From: Hyphomicrobiales bacterium
Lineage (GTDB): Bacteria > Pseudomonadota > Alphaproteobacteria > Rhizobiales > Rhizobiaceae
Assembly: GCA_900472785.1 (NCBI GenBank)
Contig: UCJH01000036.1
Location: 1-64,000, forward strand
Length of the DNA: 64,000 nucleotides
Direction of reading: 5' to 3'
The translations under genes were made by a program, and so were the position numbers. The notes beneath the pieces were generated by a model. It did not search any database. It was not told where the DNA came from and saw only the letters and a list, made by a program, of their open reading frames with translations. Shown piece by piece: positions 17,224 through 25,837 of this stretch (the stretch's first letter is position 1; each line of letters begins with the position of its first letter).

Positions 17224-18180
17224 TCAGAGACCGAGCGCGGCCTTGACGGCTGCCGGACCGTCGCCACCGTCCTTGGTGGTGACGCCTGCGAGCCAGGGAT
17301 CGATCGCCGTCGGGTTGGCCTTTAGCCATGCCGTCGCGGCGGCTTCCGGATCCTGTCCGTCGTTGAGGATCTTGCCCATGATCTCGTTTTCCATCGGCAG
17401 CGAGAACTTCAGGTTGGTGATCAGCTTGCCGACATTCGGGCATTCGGTCGTGTAGCCGGCGCGAACGTTCGTGAAGACGGTAGCGCCGCCGAAGTTGGCG
17501 CCGAAGACATCGTCGCCGCCCGAGAGGTAAGTGAGCTTGAAGTTGGCGTTCATCGGGTGCGGTTCCCAGCCGAGGAAGACAACCGGTGCGCCGTCCTTCT
17601 CGGTGCGGGCGACCTGCGCCAGCATGCCCTGCTCGGACGATTCGACGACTTCGAAGCCCTTGAGGCCGAACGTGTCCTTGTCGATCATGTCGATGATCAG
17701 GCGGTTGCCGTCATTGCCCGGCTCGATGCCGTAAATCTTGCCTTCCAGTTCGTCCTTGTGAGCGGCAATATCCTTGAAATCCTTGATGCCGAGCTCGGCG
17801 CCCTTGGCGTTGGTCGCCAGCGTGTACTTGGCGCCCTCGAGGTTCGGGCCGAAGGATTCGACCGACTTGTCGTCGAGGAACGGGCGCACGTCGGCTTCCT
17901 GCGTCGGCATCCAGTTGCCGAGGAAGATGTCGATGTCCTTGTTCTTCAGCGACTGGTAGGTGACCGGAACCGACAGAACCTTGACGTCCGTCGCATAGCC
18001 GAGACCCTTCAGGATGGTCGATACGGTGGCCGTCGTTGCCGTGATGTCGGTCCAGCCGACATCGGCAAAGCGAACGGTGCCACAGGCTTCCGGCTCGGCG
18101 GCGGACGCCGTTCCCGCGGAAAGAGCAGCGAAGGAAACCGCTGCGGCAGCCATGAATTTCAGTGAAAGAGTTTTGGTCAT
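17224..18180 (-). CDS. choX: choline-binding periplasmic protein
   Basis: 318 residues with a signal peptide ending near TASAAEP. It belongs to the ProX/OpuAC substrate-binding proteins. The ChoX aromatic box can be recognised: Trp in ADVGWTD, Trp in FLGNWMPTQ, Tyr in KYTLATN and Trp in FLGWEPHPMN, plus the asparagine region EPGNDGNR. These residues hold the trimethylammonium group of choline or acetylcholine in Sinorhizobium ChoX. It is the first gene of choXWV, with 245 bases to the divergent thymidine kinase gene. No regulator is encoded beside it. Confidence 0.92.
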   Translation of the reverse strand: MTKTLSLKFMAAAAVSFAALSAGTASAAEPEACGTVRFADVGWTDITATTATVSTILKGLGYATDVKVLSVPVTYQSLKNKDIDIFLGNWMPTQEADVRPFLDDKSVESFGPNLEGAKYTLATNAKGAELGIKDFKDIAAHKDELEGKIYGIEPGNDGNRLIIDMIDKDTFGLKGFEVVESSEQGMLAQVARTEKDGAPVVFLGWEPHPMNANFKLTYLSGGDDVFGANFGGATVFTNVRAGYTTECPNVGKLITNLKFSLPMENEIMGKILNDGQDPEAAATAWLKANPTAIDPWLAGVTTKDGGDGPAAVKAALGL

Positions 18181-18425
18181 GCTGATTATTCCCCTGACTT
18201 TATCATTTTAGCCAATCATCAAATGTCCGCCAGTTCAAGCGTCTTTGATGTTGGCCGGAGTGTATTGGGACATTCGCCGGAGGCGGCTTCGTAAAGCGAC
18301 GCAAAATGTCGCATTGCTGAAGTTCCGTCCACCGTCCGCGATTTTCTGTGACTTTCGTTGTCGTGCTCTGGCCTTCCGCTCCCGCTCTGGTCATGAACAT
18401 TCGTCAACATACAGGAGAGGACGCC

Positions 18426-19007
18426 ATGGCAAAACTGTATTTCAGCTACGCCACCATGAACGCCGGAAAATCGACGCTCCTGCTGCAGGCGTCGTATAAT
18501 TACCGCGAGCGCGGCATGCGCACCGTCATCCTGATCGCAGCCTTCGACGACCGGGCGGGCACCGGGCGGGTCTCCTCACGCATCGGGCTCAGCGAAGAGG
18601 GCATACCATTCCACCATGGCGACGATCTCTATGCACTGGTCGAGCGTCTGCATGCGGAGGAGACGATCGCCTGCGTCTTCGTCGACGAGGCCCAGTTCCT
18701 CGGCGCCGATCAGGTCTGGCAGCTGGCGCGCGTCGCCGACCGGATCGGCATTCCGGTGATGGCTTACGGCCTGCGCACCGATTTCCAGGGAAAGCTTTTT
18801 CCGGGCTCCATGGCGCTGCTGGCGATTGCCGACGAGATGCGCGAAGTCCGCACCATCTGCCATTGTGGCCGCAAGGCGACTATGGTGGCGCGCCTGGATG
18901 CCGACGGCAACATCGTCCGCGAGGGTGCGCAGGTCGAGGTCGGCGGCAATGAGAAATATGTGGTCTATTGCCGTCGTCACTGGGAAGACAAGATGAACGA
19001 CGCCTGA
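18426..19007 (+). CDS. tdk: thymidine kinase
   Basis: 193 residues, the usual size for the bacterial type II enzyme that phosphorylates thymidine in the salvage pathway. The P-loop region reads YATMNAGKSTLL; the DEAQF motif lies in VFVDEAQFL; the lid contains zinc-ligand cysteines in CHCG and a YCRRHW end segment. ATG at 18426 has AGGAGAGG 5 bases upstream. The gene stands alone between choX and a cytochrome c gene. Confidence 0.95.
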   Translation: MAKLYFSYATMNAGKSTLLLQASYNYRERGMRTVILIAAFDDRAGTGRVSSRIGLSEEGIPFHHGDDLYALVERLHAEETIACVFVDEAQFLGADQVWQLARVADRIGIPVMAYGLRTDFQGKLFPGSMALLAIADEMREVRTICHCGRKATMVARLDADGNIVREGAQVEVGGNEKYVVYCRRHWEDKMNDA

Positions 19008-19079
19008 GGGCGGCTATCGTTTTGCGCTGAAGCCGGTCATGATGGCGGTCTGTTCATGTTTCAACCGGGAAGCCAGCCG

Positions 19080-19463
19080 ATGTTTCGAACCGTCCTGACC
19101 GTCCTGTGTCTCTTTGCAGCTGCCGGCGGCGCGCATGCGGATGGCGATGCGGCGGCGGGGGCGCAGGTCTTCAAGAAATGCGGCGCCTGTCATACGGCGA
19201 CGGAAGCGGTGAATCGCATCGGACCAAGCCTGATGGGGGTCGTCGGCCGGCCGGTCGCGACGGTCCCGGATTATGGGTATTCGGCTGCCATGACGTCTTT
19301 CGGCGAAGACGGCAAGCTCTGGGACGAAGCACGGCTCTCCGAATATCTTCTCAGCCCGAAATCGATGGTCCCGGGGACGAAAATGGCCTTTGCCGGCCTG
19401 CGGAAGCCCTCCGATATCGCCAATCTGCTCGCCTATCTGAAGACCACGGCTGTTCCGCAATAG
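19080..19463 (+). CDS. small periplasmic cytochrome c
   Basis: 127 residues. A signal peptide ends near GAHADGD, followed by one heme-attachment motif in KKCGACHT and a methionine ligand candidate in PGTKMAFAG. The layout, with VGRPVATVPDYGYSAAM between them, matches class I cytochromes of the c2/c550 type common in Rhizobiales. It should carry electrons in the periplasm; its partner is unknown. ATG at 19080 was preferred to 19056 because a GGGA lies upstream and the signal peptide then starts cleanly. Confidence 0.88.
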   Translation: MFRTVLTVLCLFAAAGGAHADGDAAAGAQVFKKCGACHTATEAVNRIGPSLMGVVGRPVATVPDYGYSAAMTSFGEDGKLWDEARLSEYLLSPKSMVPGTKMAFAGLRKPSDIANLLAYLKTTAVPQ

Positions 19464-19547
19464 GTTGTGTCGAAAATCGATCGCGGGATACTTGTGCTTC
19501 AAATCCCCGGTCCCATTATATAGGCTGATGTCATGACTGAATAATCG

Positions 19548-19568
19548 GGCCTGGCGAAGCGTCAGGCC
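19548..19568 (+). other. 5' leader hairpin before the coiled-coil gene
   Basis: GGCCTGGC and GTCAGGCC form an 8-bp stem (one G-U pair on RNA) with a GAAGC loop, 27 bases upstream of the start codon at 19596. It has no T run, so it is a leader structure rather than a terminator. Confidence 0.35.
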
Positions 19569-19595
19569 AGAACAACAGCATCAAGGGGACGAGGG

Positions 19596-20684
19596 ATGGC
19601 GACGTTACAGAATTTTGAGAGCGAGATCGAGAAAACGCGCGGCATCGTCGCCCAGATGCGCGGCAAGATGGATCAGTCCAGCGCGGTTCTCGACCAGTTC
19701 GCCAAGGCCGACACCAAGCTCGGCGACGTCAATTTCGATATCGAGAATGCCAGGATCAACGACGTCATCAACCAGCAGCGGGTGATGGAGGGCAATATCG
19801 CCGATCTGATCATCGGGCTCGAGGACGCCACCAACACCTTCGGCGCCGAATTCGAAACGATGAAGAGCTATACCGGCTACGAAAAATTCATCGGCATCTT
19901 CTCCAAGCAGAGCATGCAGCGCATGCGCACCGACCGCGTGCGCAACATGTCGCTCGCCGGCAACCTGCAGCAACTCCTGTCGAAGTCGGATACGATCGTC
20001 GGCATCCTCAAGGAGCAGAAAACCATTCTCGACCAGCGCTACAAGCAGTCGGAAGCCAGCCTCATCCAGGTGATCGAGCGCCGCAAGGGCACGATGGCCG
20101 CGCTGCAGGAAACGCAGAAGCGGATCGAGGAACTGAACCCGATGCTGATGGACATCGAGAACCGGATCGCTGCCTCGACCGACCAGATGTCGCGCACGCA
20201 GCTCGAGGGCGAGCGTTCGGCTCTCGCGACCGAATACAATCAGAAGCAGGCCAAGGAACAGGAACTGCTGGCCGAAAGCCAGACGCTCGAACGCTACACC
20301 TCGATGTTCCAGACCTTCGTCGATTCGCTCAACAACCAGATCGCCGCCCAGAATACGCTGATCAACAAGCTGACGATCGATACCGAACAGCGCATCGTGC
20401 TCTACAAGGCGCTCGAGGATTCGTTGAAGACGGCGGCCCAGCAGGACGTCGCCCACAAGATCAACACGCTCGGCAGTCAGGTCGATACCGCAGCGGAAGA
20501 AACCATGGCCGGCATCGGCTCTGCCTCGCAGCGGCACATCGGCGACCTGCTCGAAATGCACGAGAAGAACATGCTCTCGACGCAGGACATCCAGCGCCGC
20601 AAGAAGCTGGCTGACGACGCCTTCGCCCGCCGGTTCCAGGCCGTCATGGACAAGCATAATTCCGCGAACTACGTGAAGCCGTGA
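19596..20684 (+). CDS. long coiled-coil protein of the AAA+ gene cluster
   Basis: 362 residues, soluble, no signal peptide and no membrane segment. Most of the chain is predicted helix with heptad character, for example around residues 130-260 (LKEQKTILDQRYKQSEASL and LEGERSALATEYNQ). The general look recalls TelA-type toxic-anion-resistance proteins, but I cannot confirm that by eye. It is the first gene of a one-strand run with an AAA+ ATPase and a membrane-anchored protein, which suggests it is an adaptor or scaffold in that complex. Function unknown. Confidence 0.8.
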   Translation: MATLQNFESEIEKTRGIVAQMRGKMDQSSAVLDQFAKADTKLGDVNFDIENARINDVINQQRVMEGNIADLIIGLEDATNTFGAEFETMKSYTGYEKFIGIFSKQSMQRMRTDRVRNMSLAGNLQQLLSKSDTIVGILKEQKTILDQRYKQSEASLIQVIERRKGTMAALQETQKRIEELNPMLMDIENRIAASTDQMSRTQLEGERSALATEYNQKQAKEQELLAESQTLERYTSMFQTFVDSLNNQIAAQNTLINKLTIDTEQRIVLYKALEDSLKTAAQQDVAHKINTLGSQVDTAAEETMAGIGSASQRHIGDLLEMHEKNMLSTQDIQRRKKLADDAFARRFQAVMDKHNSANYVKP

Positions 20685-20709
20685 TGGATATCTCCGTGGT
20701 GTCGTGGAT

Positions 20710-20881
20710 GGCCGGAGGTTGCGGAGACTTCCCCCCCTCTGTCGCTTTGCGACATCTCCCCCTCAAGGGGGGAGATTGTTCTTTTCTCTTGAACGCACAG
20801 AGCCCACGGCTAATCTCCCCCCTTGAGGGGGAGATGTCGGCGTCGCCGACAGAGGGGGGGAAGCCTCCGCAACCTCCGGCC
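20710..20881. repeat. rhizobial palindromic intergenic repeat (RIME-like)
   Basis: A 172-bp imperfect inverted repeat. The outer arms are GGCCGGAGGTTGCGGAG and CTCCGCAACCTCCGGCC; the inner parts carry CTCCCCCTCAAGGGGGGAG-type hairpins and a CCCCCCTCTGTCG / CGACAGAGGGGGG pair. Elements of this design are spread between genes in Rhizobiales genomes. It ends 5 bp before the start codon of the next gene and so replaces the normal ribosome binding site region. Confidence 0.85.
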
Positions 20882-20886
20882 TTTCG

Positions 20887-22035
20887 ATGAACGCCGCCGC
20901 AGAAGGCCCCGTCGGGCAATATTTCTCATCGATCCGCGCTGCGCTTGCCGGTCTGGAAATCTTTCTTGGGGATCGTAATTCGCCGCTCTATCGCAATTCC
21001 GTGGTCGGCGAGGTCGTGGTTCCCTATCTCGACCGCTTGAAGGCGTCCTTCTCTTGCTGGGAGAACCGCATCGGTTTTATCGAGCAGTTCCGGATTTCGC
21101 GGGCCGAAAGCGGGTTTCCGGTTTTCCAGAACGTGCTAGAACTCGAAAACGACCGGCAGACCTCGGAAAAGCGGCTGGCGAACATCCCCGCCGCCGATGC
21201 CCTGCGCGAGGAAATGGTCGATTTCATTCTCCGCCAGAAGGCTTTTCCCGATGCCCTGCAGGGACGGATGGCCGAACGGCTCTATCTCGAGCAGATCGGC
21301 AAGGGCGAAATCTTCTCGCCGTTCATCCTGCCGGAAACGATCAGGGTTGCGGTCAACCCGAAGACCATGCGCCCCTATTACGTCGTCGCCTGGGGGGCCT
21401 TCGATGGCACCAGCACCTTGCCGATGATCTACATGGCGATGATCGAGGACTCGTCTGAAAACATCGTCCGGACTCTCGTCACCGCGGACGGCAAGCTCAA
21501 TCCGGACACGGAAATCGTGCTGCCTGTCGGAGGACTCCTCAACCCAGAGCTTGCCAGCCGCTTCGACGATTTTGCCTTGAAGAACAGTTCCTATTCGCTG
21601 ACGCCGGTGACGATCGCCACCAATCTCGACACGGATTTCCCCGAGCTGCATCCCAAGCAGCTGCGCCGCATCGTGCTGGGGCCTTTCTATTCGGCCGGCA
21701 TCACCGAGAACAACGCCAAGATCAACGATATTCTGTCCAAGGTACGAAAGACCGAAAATGCCTGGCTTTTGACGTGGACGGTGCAGGAGGTTTTCTCCAA
21801 GGCTGAGCGTCCGGCGAAGAAAGGCTTCTGGTCGACGACGCCGGCGATGGAGGAATTCCATATCGAGACCGACAATCTCGAAGCAGCCCGGATGGGCGTC
21901 AGCGCCTATGAAAAACATGCTTTGGTGCCGCACGACGCCTATCAGGCGCTGTATGCCAGCGGCGAGGCGGCGGCCATCTTCGGCGACTACAAGGTGCACG
22001 TGATATCCGGAAACCAGGTGATCAGCGAGGTTTGA
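20887..22035 (+). CDS. unknown soluble protein of the AAA+ gene cluster
   Basis: 382 residues with no recognised domain, signal peptide or membrane segment. The N-terminus (GQYFSSIRAALAGLEIFLG) is helical, and the middle has a beta-rich part (IRVAVNPKTMRPYYVVAWG). It ends 4 bases before the ATPase gene, so the two are co-translated and probably act together. The start at 20887 lacks a Shine-Dalgarno sequence because a palindromic repeat ends 5 bp upstream. I believe rhizobial homologues carry only a DUF name; function unknown. Confidence 0.78.
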   Translation: MNAAAEGPVGQYFSSIRAALAGLEIFLGDRNSPLYRNSVVGEVVVPYLDRLKASFSCWENRIGFIEQFRISRAESGFPVFQNVLELENDRQTSEKRLANIPAADALREEMVDFILRQKAFPDALQGRMAERLYLEQIGKGEIFSPFILPETIRVAVNPKTMRPYYVVAWGAFDGTSTLPMIYMAMIEDSSENIVRTLVTADGKLNPDTEIVLPVGGLLNPELASRFDDFALKNSSYSLTPVTIATNLDTDFPELHPKQLRRIVLGPFYSAGITENNAKINDILSKVRKTENAWLLTWTVQEVFSKAERPAKKGFWSTTPAMEEFHIETDNLEAARMGVSAYEKHALVPHDAYQALYASGEAAAIFGDYKVHVISGNQVISEV

Positions 22036-22039
22036 GGCC

Positions 22040-23950
22040 ATGTCCCTGAACGCAGGTTTGACGACCATCCACGAAGACGACATCGCAAAGCACCAGGCGC
22101 TGGCGCAGGGCATGGTGACGCGGCTCATCATTCTGGAGGCCGACGATCCGGCAACGGCGACGGCACTTGCCGGAACCGGCCGACGCTTCGTTTCGACGGT
22201 CGCGACGTCGGGCACCCGCCGGACCCGCGAAGTCGAGCTTTCGAAGACCATCCAGTCCGCGCGGGTCTCCGATCCCTTGATGTCGCCGGCCCAGCATGCA
22301 CTGCTGTTTCGCACCCGTCGCGGGTTGCAGGTGGCGCTCGCGGTGGCGGACGTCTTTGCCCGGCAGACCAATCTTGAGGGACTGCAATCGCGCAATGCCA
22401 CCGCGCCGCTCTCCGGCGACGATGCGACGCAATTCAAGGCGCTCCTATCGGCTTCCGCCTATGTCTCCGCATTTACGCTGGCGGCCTATCTGTCCTCGAC
22501 GCTTTCCGGCGAAGGCGAGCCGGTCGATGAGGCGAAAGAGCCTGATTTTCTCTTCGATACGCCGCAGGACGCACTGAAATCGATGATCGCGGCGCTCGAC
22601 CGCACGATCTCAGGCGCGCCGGACGACGCCGCGCTGACCGGCCGCGCGCGTGCTTTCGCGCGCATCGCGATCGAAGGGCTGATCGGACGCAAGGCGCGGT
22701 TCACCGGGCTGTCCAGCTTCGAAAACGTGCATATCCGCATCGAGCAGGACGATTTCACCCTCAACGGCTTCGACGTTGCCCCCGGCGTCAAGCGAAAAGC
22801 CCTGTCGATGACCTTCAAGAAACCGGAGGAGATCATCGGCAACCACATCGCCAAATACCAGGCGCTGAAACTGTCGAAGATGCTGATGGCCTATGATTTC
22901 GAGCGGCAGATGAATCCGTTCGTCGAACTTGGCGGCTTCCTCTTCACCTTCATCGGCGACGGCATGCCGGGGACCGGCAAGACCATCCTCATCCAGATGC
23001 TGGCCGGCCTGCTGAACGACTACTGCCAGATCGCCGGCTATGCTTTCCACTACGAGAATTTCGGCGTCGACCAGATTTCCTCCTATCAGGGCAAATCCGG
23101 ACAGAACTGCAAGGAATTCGTCAACAACATCATCAACCCGAAGGCTATCGGTTTTGGCACCATCGACGATGTCGATCAGGTGGCCGCCAAGCGCTCCGAC
23201 GACCGGGCATCGGCCGGCCAGCATGAAGTCACCGCCGTCCTGATGGAAAGCTTCGCCGGCGCCTCGACCGTCATTCGCGGCAACTGCACCTTCGGTATGT
23301 TTTCCAACTATCCGGAAAACGTCGACGACGCTTTGCGCCAGCGCGCCGGCGCCCGCTGGCTGGTCGACGGGCCGCAGACGGAGGGTGACTATATCGACAT
23401 CTTCGCCATGCTGGTCGGCAAGAATCATAAGATTCCGCTCGGCGAGCATGCCTTGTTCGAAGGGCAGGAGATCAAGAAAGCTGTGTCGCAATCCTACGAG
23501 GCGCACGGGAAGCCGAAGGAAGAGGGGCTGCTCGCCGTCTGGGAACGGTTCGAGAAGGAAGAGGGCCGGATCGAGACGCTCGCCGATGTCGGCGCCTATC
23601 TGCACATGATCAAGCTTGCCGAGCCGCGTTTCACCGGCCGGGCCATCAAGAACATCACCGACGCGATCAAGATGCGGGCGATGGATGTCGAATTGCCCGA
23701 CGACTGGTTCAAGGACGCCGGCACCTTCATGCACAAGTCCTATGAAGAGAAGAAAGGCATGATCGCGGAGCTGCGCGGGCCGGTCACGCTGGAAATGGTG
23801 CTGCAGGAGATCAACCGGTACGCCGACAGCGAATTCCGCTACACCGACAAATCCGACGATGCCGCCGTCACCGACATCATCCGCCGCGAACGCCAGCGCG
23901 AAAAGGCGATTCGGGAGATCGAGGCGATGAAGGGCGATGGGCGGTGGTAG
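22040..23950 (+). CDS. AAA+ family ATPase of unknown role
   Basis: 636 residues. A helical N-terminal region of about 290 residues precedes an AAA+ module. Walker A is GDGMPGTGKTILIQ (about residue 306), Walker B is GFGTIDDVDQVA with the double acid DD, and a sensor-1-like strand reads GNCTFGMFSNYPENVDDALRQR, whose arginines could serve as finger residues. The C-terminal part is helical and highly charged. It starts 4 bases after the preceding gene. As the only nucleotide-binding protein of the run it is the probable motor. It is not a close match to ClpX, FtsH or MoxR by motif context. Confidence 0.88.
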   Translation: MSLNAGLTTIHEDDIAKHQALAQGMVTRLIILEADDPATATALAGTGRRFVSTVATSGTRRTREVELSKTIQSARVSDPLMSPAQHALLFRTRRGLQVALAVADVFARQTNLEGLQSRNATAPLSGDDATQFKALLSASAYVSAFTLAAYLSSTLSGEGEPVDEAKEPDFLFDTPQDALKSMIAALDRTISGAPDDAALTGRARAFARIAIEGLIGRKARFTGLSSFENVHIRIEQDDFTLNGFDVAPGVKRKALSMTFKKPEEIIGNHIAKYQALKLSKMLMAYDFERQMNPFVELGGFLFTFIGDGMPGTGKTILIQMLAGLLNDYCQIAGYAFHYENFGVDQISSYQGKSGQNCKEFVNNIINPKAIGFGTIDDVDQVAAKRSDDRASAGQHEVTAVLMESFAGASTVIRGNCTFGMFSNYPENVDDALRQRAGARWLVDGPQTEGDYIDIFAMLVGKNHKIPLGEHALFEGQEIKKAVSQSYEAHGKPKEEGLLAVWERFEKEEGRIETLADVGAYLHMIKLAEPRFTGRAIKNITDAIKMRAMDVELPDDWFKDAGTFMHKSYEEKKGMIAELRGPVTLEMVLQEINRYADSEFRYTDKSDDAAVTDIIRRERQREKAIREIEAMKGDGRW

Positions 23951-23998
23951 CCACCGAACGGTCGACTATCTGGCGTTAGAAAGATTGTCGTGGTAGAT

Positions 23999-24015
23999 GG
24001 GTATACATGTATCCC
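23999..24015. promoter_or_regulatory. palindromic operator of the toxin-antitoxin module
   Basis: GGGTATACATGTATCCC contains the perfect palindrome ATACATGTAT with GGG and CCC flanks offset by one base. It lies 15 bases before the ribbon-helix-helix antitoxin start, the usual place for autoregulation by such proteins. Confidence 0.5.
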
Positions 24016-24030
24016 ACTGGAGGGGTTGCT

Positions 24031-24264
24031 ATGACCAGACAAACCGCCGTCCGTCTCCCTGAGGAGACTTATGATAGACTTCAGGCGCTCGCCGCCAGAA
24101 CGGGTCGGACAGCTACGTTCTATATTCGGCAAGCCATCGAGGAGCATCTAGAGGATCTCGAGGATATCTATATGGCCGAGCAGGTGCTGGAAAAACTTGC
24201 GCGCGGCGAAACCACAACGCGCCCGCTGGCGGAGGTAATGGCAGAACTTGGCCTGGACGATTGA
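24031..24264 (+). CDS. ribbon-helix-helix antitoxin (RelB/CopG type)
   Basis: 77 residues. The N-terminal strand TRQTAVRLPEETYDRL and the two following helices form a ribbon-helix-helix DNA-binding domain; the acidic tail (RPLAEVMAELGLDD) would wrap the toxin. ATG at 24031 has GGAGGGG 5 bases upstream. The module sits between the AAA+ ATPase and the next large gene of the cluster and would be autoregulated through the palindrome just upstream. Confidence 0.85.
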   Translation: MTRQTAVRLPEETYDRLQALAARTGRTATFYIRQAIEEHLEDLEDIYMAEQVLEKLARGETTTRPLAEVMAELGLDD

Positions 24265-24517
24265 CATCACCGATGACGCTGAAAAGACGTTGCGGAAGAT
24301 GGGGTCCGCCGATATTCGGCGTGTTCGGGAATTTCTTTTTGGCCGTTTGGCAATCCTCGAGGATCTCCGCCAGATCGGTCAGGCCTTGCAGGGGAGTGGG
24401 CTTGGTCATCTCTGGCGATATCGTGTCGGAGACTATCGAATTCTTTGCAAAATTCAGGACGAGCGCCTTGTTGTCCTTGTCGTCGAAATCGGACATCGTC
24501 GTGAAATCTACAGGTGA
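24248..24517 (+). CDS. RelE-family toxin
   Basis: 89 residues starting MAWTIDITDDAEKTLRKMG, the common start of RelE/ParE toxins, with the strand block LWRYRVGDYRILCKIQDE that carries the basic residues used for mRNA contact in RelE. The start codon is TTG at 24248, inside the last codons of the antitoxin gene (17-base overlap). No ATG fits. The weak start should hold toxin below antitoxin. Confidence 0.88.
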   Translation: MAWTIDITDDAEKTLRKMGSADIRRVREFLFGRLAILEDLRQIGQALQGSGLGHLWRYRVGDYRILCKIQDERLVVLVVEIGHRREIYR

Positions 24518-24538
24518 TCCGCACATGATCCATCCCGC

Positions 24539-25837
24539 ATGAAACGTCTCCTTGAAGCCGAACTCATCTACGGCCGTCTGCTCGAGATTTCCGAGCCGCA
24601 CCTGATTGCGCGCTACAACAAGGCGCTGCAGGGTTTTGGCCTGCGTCCCACCGCGCTGACGACCTTCCGCATCGACATGACCGGCTTTTCGCCGGAGATT
24701 GCCGACGAACTCGGCGACCGCGACTATCTCGATCCCAACAGGGTGAACCGCCGTTTCATCATCATGACGCCGGATCAGGTGGAGCTTCCGGTCGTCCATA
24801 CCAGCTTTTCCAATACCGCCGCGCTGATGCACGAGTTCTTCAACGCCAACAGCCGCGCCATCAATGCGGTGACGATCAAGGATGCGCTCTACGGCGAGAT
24901 CGAGGACAGTGTGTCGATCGTCAACGACATCGACGATCTGCTTTCGATCAATGAAGTCCGTTTCCGGGTTCTGTCGGCCGAGGACATGCTGGGCAAGGCG
25001 GCGGAGTTGCGGTCTCTTGCCGACCGGCTGAAATCGGTACCGACGGCCTGGGCTGACGACGTTTTGCTCAACCGGATGGTCGAGCTTGCCAAGGTGACCG
25101 GCGACATCCGCCAGAATGCGCTGGTGCCCGATCAGCTGGTCTTCCGGCACGAGGCCTTCTGGGCCAATCATTTCGGCGGCGTCTACGTTTTCCTCGACGA
25201 CAAGACGACGACTGTGATCTGCGATCCCTCCGTTCCGGGCTTTCGCCGCTCGCGTCCCTGGCAGGTCGGTTATATCGGGCTCAACGATCACCAGCGCATC
25301 TACGACTTCCTGGTCACCACCAACCGGCTGCAATTGCCGCAGGCGTCCTGGGTCGAAAGCTCCGGCCTTTACCAGCATCGCGCTGACATGATCATCCGTG
25401 GGCTGATCAACGAGGCGGATCCGACGACGGATCAGACCGCCATCGACCGCATCTGGCTGCAGACGTGGATGCACCGTAATGCCGAGCGGGTAGCGAAAAA
25501 CGGGCTCTATCCGTTCCTTCAGGAAACGATCCGCACCGTTGCGACCACCGGCAGCGTCAAGATGCAGGATGTCGCGCCGGACAGGCGTTTCCTTCTCGTT
25601 CGCTCTGCGCCTGAACACCCCGATCAATGGCTGACGAACCGGTTGATTTCACAGCTCGTTCCGCAGGATTTCGTCTCACGCTTTGTCTTTGACAAGCAGG
25701 GATTTTATGCGGCCTATGAACACTACAGCGAAAAGTTCCGCGATTATGTTGTGGCAACGCTGACCGGGACCTATCTGAAGGACAAGGTCGCCTTTCGCCG
25801 GCGTCTGTATGGGTTGAAGGAGGACACTGATGCTTGA
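24539..25837 (+). CDS. unknown soluble protein of the AAA+ gene cluster
   Basis: 432 residues, no membrane segment or signal peptide. The sequence is conserved-looking but matches no family I can define; I recall a DUF name only. Noted features are a helical N-terminus (LIYGRLLEISEPHLIARYNK) and an aromatic-rich central block (FWANHFGGVYVFLDDKTTTV). It overlaps the next gene by 8 bases, so the two are translationally coupled. It is separated from the ATPase gene by the RelE module. Confidence 0.78.
   Translation: MKRLLEAELIYGRLLEISEPHLIARYNKALQGFGLRPTALTTFRIDMTGFSPEIADELGDRDYLDPNRVNRRFIIMTPDQVELPVVHTSFSNTAALMHEFFNANSRAINAVTIKDALYGEIEDSVSIVNDIDDLLSINEVRFRVLSAEDMLGKAAELRSLADRLKSVPTAWADDVLLNRMVELAKVTGDIRQNALVPDQLVFRHEAFWANHFGGVYVFLDDKTTTVICDPSVPGFRRSRPWQVGYIGLNDHQRIYDFLVTTNRLQLPQASWVESSGLYQHRADMIIRGLINEADPTTDQTAIDRIWLQTWMHRNAERVAKNGLYPFLQETIRTVATTGSVKMQDVAPDRRFLLVRSAPEHPDQWLTNRLISQLVPQDFVSRFVFDKQGFYAAYEHYSEKFRDYVVATLTGTYLKDKVAFRRRLYGLKEDTDA

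Noticed and set aside
24113-25627. 504-codon minus-strand frame across the toxin and the 432-residue protein gene
   Set aside because: Antisense shadow; no ribosome binding site or domain, and both opposite genes are convincing.
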